A stretch of DNA of 64,000 nucleotides from Wuchereria bancrofti (taxonomy: Eukaryota; Nematoda; Chromadorea; Rhabditida; Onchocercidae): assembly GCA_005281725.1 (NCBI GenBank), contig SSBO01000003.1, positions 5,084,495 through 5,148,494 on the forward strand, in the 5' to 3' direction. The notes beneath the pieces were generated by a model. That model did no database searches, was not told the origin of the DNA, and saw only the letters and a list, made by a program, of their open reading frames with translations. Below are positions 55,001-64,000 of the stretch, piece after piece (within the stretch, counting starts at the first letter, position 1; each line of letters starts with the position of its first letter). A program made the translations under genes and the position numbers.

Positions 55001-55275
55001 CAATTCTCATTTTATTTGTATTTTCTGCTTGACAAACCCATGTAAAACACATAAGGCACTTTTTATAATTTGTCGCTAGAAGTATATACTTTTCTTTTAA
55101 ATTTTGGCGCAATTTTATTTTGGCTATAATGATGTTGATAATGATTGTTGACCAGCGTTAATGTTTTAGCTATTGTATTTGCTTTTTTACCAGTAAGCCT
55201 TTCCATGTTTCAGTAAGAAATGTAGAAGTGTTTTCACTCCTACGGTACACTTCTGATGTGTGAAAATTTTAAAGA

Positions 55276-58200
55276 ATGGATGATGAGAGATTGCTGGACG
55301 GAAACTTTTCGCCGGGACGAAATAGAGTGAAAAAGTTATTGGAACATTTCGAGAAGTCACCGGAAAATGCAGTTGCTCGGAATAGTAACCCATCGTTAGC
55401 AGCGCGGGAGAGGTTAGTACTTGTACAAGTTGATTTAAACAGTTACTGGATTCTTGGTGAATACTCATTTTGAATTTTAAAAGATATTGGTGTCGCTTCG
55501 TTTTTTCAATTATGGTTTAAAGATCATCGCAAAGAGAAATTGTTTTTAGTGCTGACTTAAACGGTTAGCCTTACTCGTTCGAAGTCAGAAGGACTGTAAA
55601 ACAGAGTGGAAGGGTAAAAAGAATTCTGGTTCGCTTATAGTAATTTATCCTACTCTCATCGATTTTTGATTAACGGATCATTCAACCTTGTGTTTTAATC
55701 CTCCAACAATGAGTTTTTAATATAGGTGATAATATCGCCCAGTTAACGATCACATTTCCCCGAGAGGCACCTGTATAATATATCGACGCCTAGGGTTTCT
55801 CACTTTTCCAAAAGAAGTAGTTGCTTCCCACTTAGAACACATTGTCAAGAGATGAAAATTTTATCAACCAGAAATTTCAGATGAAGTAGATCATGTCATC
55901 ACTTAGTGGAAAGTGGTAGCCGTTTCTTTCTTTTTAAATGATTTTCGGCTTTTGAATATTTGATTGTTTTTCTGACGCCCAATTTTTTTGTATAAAATTC
56001 TACTAAGAGGCATAAAATGTGAGATTTTCTTTAGAATTATTATTTTCAGTCTATTTTTTTTTATAATCACTTTTTCTTAATTTTACAACTATAATTTTGT
56101 AGATGCCAGTCGATATCACGACATCGTTCCTCGAAGCAAGCATCCGCTGGCATCTATCAGAGACGAAGTATTCTTAAGAGACAGGTGAAGTTTGTGAGAT
56201 TTTCTTCAGAGCTTCAGAATTATTTTTATTACTAAACTAGTTCAGTGGTTCCTTTGTAAATCTGATAATAAGTAGTCTTTTGACCTTTGTCATATGCATA
56301 AGTTTGAGAAGGATGCGAAATTCACTTAACATTTTAGTACTCGCTTGTATTATATTCACCGTGATAGAATAACCAACCATTCTTATAATTATATATTTTT
56401 TTTGTAAACTAATCAGACAACCAAAATCATTTCATATTTATAGGACAGAATTTAGATTGTGATAGATTATATTATGGTGTTAATTGAGGTTATTACTTAT
56501 TCACTGCTTATTTAACTTTAAGTTTTTTACTGTGTGATTCTTTACGGTAAACTGAATAATTTCCTGAGAAAACTACTGGAAGGTCGAAGCTGTTTGGCTA
56601 AAAGTGAAAGCTTTCAGTAAGCTGAACCTTTCCGCATGCAGATTGCGCCGTTAATGTTATTGTGTTCATGTGTTATTTTGTTCATAATTTAGTCAAAAAG
56701 TCATACGGACATTCGGCCGAGTGGAAGATCATCGATAACTGTTAGACGACGAGGTGTAATGTCCAAAAGTTATAGCCATGGAGATCAGACGGACTTTATC
56801 TCTGCTATCAGGTTCGGTTCTGTAATTTAACGGAATTTCCTTTTATTTGTGTGTTCTTACTTGGTGTTTTTGAAATTTCTCCTAATTTCAATCTTTGAAA
56901 ACTAAGAAAATTTTGTGATGGATCAGATAATTTAAGATCAATTCATTGCCGATTCGTCTCATAAGTGAAGATGATATAAGGTTTAAATTACGAGAAATAG
57001 AATTCTTCCTATCATTTTTGTAATAACTACCATTTCAAAGTTGTTTTTTTCAAAATTTTTGAAAATAAATTCTATCTTTCTGAAAATATTATATCAAAAT
57101 CAATTAAATAGTGTGCTGATGTCGAATTATGAGAAAAAGGTCAACATGATTTGCTTGAATATTGAAGAGAAATCAACCAATAAAATTATGTTCGTCCGAA
57201 ATATATAAGATTTCCATAATCTGTTTGCGTTCAGCTCACAATTCATTTTATTGAATACTTTACCTCTGAATGGGCAAATGATTGAATTTGAATTTGGAAA
57301 ACAAATTTCTTGCTTGAGTGACTGAAAAAATTGGATCTAATTTGATTCGATGAATGAATATAAATGAGTACATACGTATTAAGTAAGTGTGAACGATTAC
57401 TTTGTTTCTAGATTTTTGGCAGAACCTGTTCTGAGCGTGTCATCGGTCGTGCACCTTTCTTCCTCATTTCCTTTCGAGTTCCTTTCCTTACACATTTCCT
57501 TTGCACAATTCAGTGTTTCATTGAGGTAATACTAAAATATTATTCGTAATATTATTTCTGGCTAGTTTTTTGGTTTTATTTTCAATGAAATATTTGAATA
57601 ACTAAGGTTAACAATGCTACGATGTCTTTTCCTTTTCATTTGTTGTATGCGAATAAATGTCTTACCTTTACATTTTGCTGTCATTTACCTGCACATTTTA
57701 CTGATAGGTCTTATCCACAGATTCAAAATTAATTCGTTTTCTATTCATACTTTTAAAATCGTTTATTCTTATATTTTAGATGTTCCATGCACAACCGATA
57801 CAATAGAAAACTTAGTGCACTTTCAAATGCTACTTAAATTATTTGTTCTCAAGAAATTGTGCATTATTCTCGACTGCTTCTTCTTCAGTATAAATATTTT
57901 TGCTTGTTATAGCTGAAAAAAACCACTTTTTATTGCACTTGTGCCAAAGAGTATTTAATCATAAAGGCATTCTTGAGGACACTAGAGTATTTATATTGGG
58001 AAATATCTACTAATTAATTCGAAGCATTAAGTAGCAATTATGCTGTTGCTCAGTTTCCGATGTCTTAATTTATATAAATTTAATGGGAAGAAAAGCTTGA
58101 AGAAGGCATATCTTATCTTTTCACACGAAAGGCATGAAGATTATACTAATTTAAATTAAATCGAGAAATATTCTTAGGAGCTTAATCTTTTGGCAACTGC

Positions 58201-61200
58201 TGCTCAGATATATAAGGAATTTTTGTTATATTATCTTAATTTCAAAATCTTTCAAATTTTAGATCAAAGTCGACTGCACATAATTTAGTGGCAGTTTTTG
58301 GTAAGAATAATAATCTTTTTCAGTAGTTGACCTGCGAAAGGAGAAATTTTTTTTAATTAAGATAGAATTTACAAGTGAATGAAAAGATCCCTTGTTAAAC
58401 GGATGGAAGGTTGTTGAGCCTTCAAAATGACGAACATGTTCCAATGCGATGCTTAGAAGCCGGTTTTCTAAAAGTAGAATATTTCGGTGCCTGGTAGTGA
58501 TGCTACTAGAAAAAGTGAAGTTAACGAAGGCAGTTGATTTTTTGTTTGGGCTTTGCTGTTTTCAAGAATGACAGTTTGATGGAATAACCATAAACTGTAT
58601 TTTTAATTCTCAAAATTTCATTTATTCACTAATTTTCATTTTTCCACTATTTCATCCAACTTTTTTTATGACAATTTTACAATTGTTAACAGTATTTTTA
58701 TCATTCCACATTACTCTTTAATCACTATCTTAGACGGAAATTTGAAATGACCGAATAAATCCCACTATTGAAAGTTAGCTGATGCTGGCTTAATCATTAC
58801 CAATTTCATTAATTAAATTTGAATTGCCTCAGAAATGGATTAATGCAATTAAACTGATCTTTTTCGGGAGATTTTTCTTGACTGAAAATGTTGCGGAACA
58901 CTGCTATTCAAATGTATTCATACGCAATGGCGCTTTCAATAGGAAATGCGCTTAATTTAAACTATCAAGCAGATGAACTCATTTTCGATATTGTGCGCTG
59001 AACTCTTTTAAACCTACTCCCATTATTCTATTGCTGCTTCATTAAAGATTTATTTCCTCAATTTGCTACTTTTAAAAATCCCTATTTTTTCTTTCTTGCT
59101 CAGTATCAAGATACTTTAGAAGTTCTTTAGAAATGTTTGCGTATCAGTAAATTGAAAGTATTTTCGTACTAAAATGACGAAGAAAGAAATTTGACTAAAT
59201 GACGAAATGAATCAGAATTATTCAACTAGAGTGAATAAATGAATGTTTTAGAAAATGGGTTTAAATGTAGCTATCACACTGCAAATTCGCTTCATTTTTT
59301 TTAACTCGTATTACTTCACTTGCTAAGTTTTGAAAGATGAGATTTTGGGTTATGAATTTTTCTGGCCTTTCAAACGCACAGAAATCTATTTAAGTTAACG
59401 TACTACCCTGACCATAATCGTATTGCAGTCCAACATTCATCACCGCTTTTTGACAAACAATAACAAGAATATCATAAAGCTATTATTTATTTTCTCGATC
59501 TTTAATTCTTATTCCAGAAAAAAAAACTAATCGTATCAGATTATTTGGCCATTTTGTTCCTCAAATGTAGAATTGATTTCTAAACCCTTTTCATGTTACT
59601 TCTTTTCTCTTAATGTGAAAAAAGACTATGTAATTTTCTTGCATTGCTTATCAGAAGCAATGTTGTGACAAATAATGTGACTGGAAATGTTAATTGATAA
59701 TTGGAGCTACTATTTTCTACAGTTCTCGAAAGCTAAGACTTAGACTATTTTTTGAAGACGCATTGAATTCCATGACATTTGTAAATAACTTTACTCTCCG
59801 CACTTTCTTACACTGCAGAAGCAAACTATTATTTGTATTTCCGTTTTTCATTTACAGTTTCATGAGTATATAAAGTTAAAAGTGTAAATTAGAAATTGTG
59901 ACAGAATTTTCGAAATTAAAAAATAAAAATGGCGTAGTTGTTTATGATCCATCTGATTCTCCCTACTTTCTGTGTTTTGTTGTCTTTCATATTGAAATGA
60001 TCTCGCAAAACGATTCGTAGAAATACGTCATTTCTGCAGTCTCTCAGTATTTTTCCGTAGAAAAAAAGAACATAGCATTGTTCTCAGAGTATCCCTCTCT
60101 TCTGTTGAACAACAATTTCTTTTTTTCTTTCACTGAAAATCATCGAAATGTATTTTAGAAATTTCATTTTTTTTCAGTGTTTCATCATTTTTGACAAAAC
60201 ATTGTGCTAATCTATTTAAATATAAATATAAATATATATATAATGCCATAGGAGTAATTGCCAGAAATTAGAAGCAAATTAGAAGCAATCTTGGAATAAA
60301 TTTGTCTCTGCATTGTTTTTAGCTGATATTAGCAAAATTACTTTTCCTTCAAAATAATGCATTTTGCAATTTGCGCCAAATTTGGTTTATTATAGTTATA
60401 GCTCTTCATTTCTTGATCATTAACAAAGTTGGAAAATAGCGTTTTTTCAACTTAGATTTTTGTTCTTATTACAAAATTCAACAATTACTGTTTTATACGA
60501 GGTACTGACCTCGGAATTATTTCAAGAAAGTTAATTTACATCAGCTGTCACTGAATCTTAATTTTTTGCATTTATTGTTTTACTGATGTAATATGTTCTC
60601 TGATTCTTCAGAATCAGGAGCACAAATCGGAATCGATTTATAAATAATTTAGGTTAAATATAAATATGCACCAATCTCCAAACAATAGTTACTTTACTTA
60701 ATAGCTCACAGAGCGAATGATGAGTCTTTGTAAGAAATTCATTTTTCTTAGAAACTTTATTTCCTAAATTTATCAAATTCTCGAATAAAGCATATACTAT
60801 ATTAAAGAAAAAGTCGAGAAAAAGTACGGTCGAGAAAAGTCCTTTCTAGTAATTCGAATTACACTTATTCGATTAAGCAAAATCCACAGCATTAAATGAT
60901 CAGTCATATTAGAATTTCAGTCTAACTTGCAATTTACTATAACAGCTATGCAGTATCTATGTGACTTCCTATTTACCCATTAGTTAGTCTTGCTTCTTTG
61001 CACGTAAGCTTTAAATGAGACATGAAATTTCCAGTACAACATCGATAGGTATGACTAGGCACATTAGCAGAATTGAGAAGCGAAATAACTGGATTTATAA
61101 CAAAAAAGTGCCATGACTAAATCTCTAATCTAGTTTTAACAGTTAGATTAAAGTGGTGGTGCAGACAAAACAACTTTTCTAGTTGATCATATAGGGTGGA

Positions 61201-63942
61201 CCGTAGGTTTATTAATTTATTCGAAAGATCCAATCACTGCTTTCATAAATGGCGGAGGAAGGGAAACATTTGACATAGTAATCATCAGTAAAAAGTGAAA
61301 AAAATGAGTGGATTCAGTTATTAATAAGATGTTATTTTCAGTTCATTCAATTTTTTTAAAGAAATTTCTTTTTTAATTCATGACATGTTATACTCTCAGT
61401 ATTTGCAATCATCATTATTTTCCGAAACTATAAAAATTTAATTATTCTGAATTAAGATTTTAAATCGATTGGTGCGGTGTTTTGAAATTTTCATCAGGTA
61501 TTTGTATAACCTATGGAATTTGATTGTTTGCAGCGACGGACAAAGTGTGATTGTTTGCAAAGTTTATGAAATACATCTTTTCAGTTTCGTTGATTTGCCA
61601 CTTTCTTTTATAACGACAAAATTTAAAAAACTCGGTAACTTGCATCGTTGTTACATGCATTACTCATTAATTTTTAGGAGCGATGTATCGAGAAAGTCAG
61701 TGATGACAAGCAGCAATACAAACGTCGCCATAGTCCTTGCGACACCGGTGATCTCCAGAAATATTGGTCGCGATGATGCCTGTGATATGTCCCATCTTAT
61801 TCAGTCGATGTGTGCCAGTAGTTCTAGCTCATACGTAATTGATCAAGGACGAGAACGTATAAGTCGTCCAAAGCCACCTCCACCTATTAAACCTGCCACG
61901 CTTAAGAACAAAATTGGCTGTAGAAATACCCAGAGCTTATTTTTTCCACAAACCTCAAAAGCTGACCTTTCAATAGCTGATAGTTTACAAAGAGCTCCTT
62001 CTGATGTAATTAATTCATCAGAAACAGCACACGAAGAAAGAACCAATCATGCAGGAGAAGTAATACACACCTCAGAAGATACCACAACAGAGTCTGATCC
62101 ATCGTTTGAGGTGATGCGAATAACGGATTTATGTATTGAAGAATTTAAAAAAGTTGAAAATGAATCACATGCTTTGGAATCTTTTGCGAGACCAAATAGT
62201 GGAACTATAATTACTAATAAACGAGCAAGCTTCATTAACGAAGAGATCAAAAAACCTAAAATAAAACCACCACCACCACCCATTCAATCTCTTATACGTC
62301 GCTCTCAGTCTGGAAGAGATACCAGTAAGATCGAGGCTATTAGAAAAAAATTAAATTTGGAAGGTGTTTTTGACACTAACCGAAATATCGCACCGAATAA
62401 TGTGAGTATTGACGAGAGCACTTCATCAAATGCTCATAGATTTGAGCGGTGTCTGGAGAGCTTGCATATACCCAGGTAAATGGTTATTAAGTTTTTAGCT
62501 TTTTGTCTACAACCTTACTCATTACCAAGCCCATAATTAATGGTGAATCTTATCACTTTAATCTCTTGAAAATCACATAATTTTAGCATACCGTCAATAC
62601 CACCACCATTGCCACCAATGCTCTCACCTCATGATGCTCTTAACGAAGAGACATACGAAGAAATTGAACAACTAACCTATGCTGAGGTGAAATATTTAAA
62701 TTATTTTGAGTTCTGGAAATAATTTGGACGTCTAAGTTTTTTTCTTATTTTCAGGAAAATGGCGAAACTGGTAATAAAACGGGAACGGTTGACGAGCTAA
62801 TCGATGAGGTTTTAATGCGGGAATCAAATTGTGACAAAAGGTTTGCAAATCATTTATGGCGTCGACTTTCCGTCTGACAAACATTTCGCAATACTTTTAC
62901 TTCTAATTAAATTGATCATTTAAACGTTACTTGACTCTAGCTTAGTTAGATGAATAGACAGAAACGTCACTTCAGCTTACAATGCCTTCTAAATCTGAAC
63001 AGAGGGAGAAAATACATACATAAAATAAGTGCAAAATCGAGAAAGCCTGTCCAAGCAATCGATGAAAGGGTATCACTAATTGAGTAGTCAAATGTTATGC
63101 AGTTACAGAAAGAACAATTGCGTCAGTCAAGGACAGGACTAAATACCTTTAAATTGAGTATATAACCTCCCTTAACAGCATGAAAAATACTGGCTTAAAT
63201 GTTCTTTGAAACAGAATATAACAGAGAAATGGGAGAATTATGGATAATTTCTTCACATTCTCGTTCCACACTCTCGAATTTTCTCGAAGATTATTATATC
63301 AATTAGTCAATCATATCAAACTTTTATATTCAAGACATTTATTCAGAACCCTTCCGCTTCAATTTGTCAAATGTATTTATGGTTAATTTTTTCAAACGTT
63401 TGAGTTTATCTTTTTAGTTCAAGACATCCGCAAATGCACAAGACACTAATTAATACTGATAACTTTTGTAGTGCACAGGGTGAATCTTATGCTTATAAAA
63501 AAGGAAATCAATTGAATGATAAAAGTAATAGATGTTCGAGCAACAACCATTTTGGAGCAACGCTGCGAGAATCCAATGAGGTGAAAATATTACAAAATAA
63601 AGTAGTTTTAATTGAGTCACTTCATCAACTCTTTTGTTATAATTTTCACCTTTATTCCATGTTCGTTTGTTCTGTTCATTTTTTTTTAATTTACTCTGAT
63701 TTGCTTACCACTTAAAATTCCATTTAAAGCTTTCAAACTCCGTGTAATCCTACCACACCGTTTGACCATTTTAGTAATTTGGATCATTTTTCCTGGAAGA
63801 TTTTTGGATGCCTAGTTGCTTTCAAGATGTTGCGGACGTTTACGAAAATTTATAGTAATAGATCCTAACAAGATATTATAATAAAAAATTCTAAATCATC
63901 ATGTTCAAATTCCACTTTCAGAGCGAAAACAATGGTTCTTAG
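55276..63942 (+). CDS. Proline-rich low-complexity protein, 5' part or whole, long introns
   Basis: Not identified. Exons with closing phases: 55276-55412, 56103-56184, 56693-56811, 57412-57525 (optional), 61678-62475, 62587-62686, 62755-62840, 63418-63580. They give 533 residues. The N-terminus (MDDERLLDGNFSPGRNRVKK, then LLEHFEKSPE) is followed by a basic Ser/Arg-rich stretch, two polyproline segments (RPKPPPPIKP and KPKIKPPPPPIQ), an IPSIPPPLPPM segment, and an acidic EETYEEIEQLTYAE. This suits a cytoplasmic SH3- or actin-linked scaffold, or the N-terminal half of a Rho-GEF such as an FGD-type protein; that is speculation, since no GEF, PH or FYVE domain lies in the window. After 63580 a TTTCAG leads in phase to six residues and a TAG at 63940-63942. 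That may be the true end, or the gene may continue past the edge. Exon 57412-57525 is unusually hydrophobic and can be skipped without changing frame. Confidence 0.65.
57526..61677 (+). other. 4.15-kb intron of the proline-rich gene
   Basis: By far the largest intron in the window. It contains no recognised exon, nested gene or element on either strand. It could house an enhancer or an alternative promoter: the frame of the next large exon stays open back to about 61469, but without a good start codon. Confidence 0.45.
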
Positions 63943-64000
63943 GCTAAAAATATTATTCCCAAAACATTTAATTATTCGTATTCTTAAAAAGATTTTACAA

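Larger units (their letters stand above)
42259..55275. other. 13-kb stretch without a recognised gene
   Basis: No domain, exon chain or transposon could be recognised over this interval. Small items are a 45-codon ATG frame at 43110-43247 (plus) with a possible donor and a phase-compatible segment near 43.62 kb, a perfect 13-bp hairpin at 44079-44107, a three-unit A-rich repeat at 48941-49018, and a frameshifted coding-like segment at 53101-53265. It may contain regulatory DNA of the gene to the right, single-exon or fast-evolving genes I cannot see, or non-coding RNA genes. Confidence 0.45.

Noticed and set aside
57614..57916. 100-codon hydrophobic plus-strand frame
   Set aside because: Lies inside the large intron; it is rich in Phe/Ile/Leu as expected from T-rich sequence, and has no family resemblance.
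61469..61677. Upstream extension of the 336-codon frame
   Set aside because: The frame is open but starts without ATG, and a TTTTTAG acceptor at 61671-61677 fits the incoming phase, so the real exon starts at 61678.

Overview
The window reads as nuclear DNA of a parasitic-type nematode, most likely a filarial or related spirurid roundworm (inference). It is strongly AT-rich. Genes are split into many short exons bounded by GT...TTTCAG introns of roughly 80-700 nt, and at least one start codon lies directly behind a TTTTAG acceptor of the kind used for spliced-leader trans-splicing. No rRNA, tRNA, CRISPR array or intact transposon was recognised. Gene models were built by hand from splice signals, reading phase and homology; three of them close exactly in phase from ATG to stop.

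Layout. 1-7978: no convincing gene, two notable foldbacks. 7979 to about 15979 (minus): a many-exon gene for a repetitive cysteine-rich extracellular-type protein with five CCC/CxC sites; I cannot name the family with confidence. 17468-21747 and 27668-31696 (plus): two complete GH37 trehalase genes in tandem, with 12 exons each and almost every exon boundary shared. 33026-38855 (minus): a complete cortactin gene of 16 exons and 674 aa, with an N-terminal Arp2/3-binding acidic motif, seven cortactin repeats, a coiled-coil/linker region and an SH3 domain. 40023-42258 (minus): a complete 7-exon, 288-aa alpha/beta hydrolase of the BPHL (valacyclovir hydrolase-like) type. 42259-55275: a 13-kb stretch with no recognised gene. 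55276 to the right edge (plus): the 5' part, or all, of a long-intron gene for a proline-rich, basic, low-complexity protein.

The genes are not an operon or a pathway island; they are on both strands and unrelated in role. The strongest story is the trehalase pair. The two copies have diverged in sequence, in their C-terminal anchors and in conserved motif residues, and copy 2 has lost a canonical splice donor. The least explained gene is the cysteine-rich repeat protein at the left.
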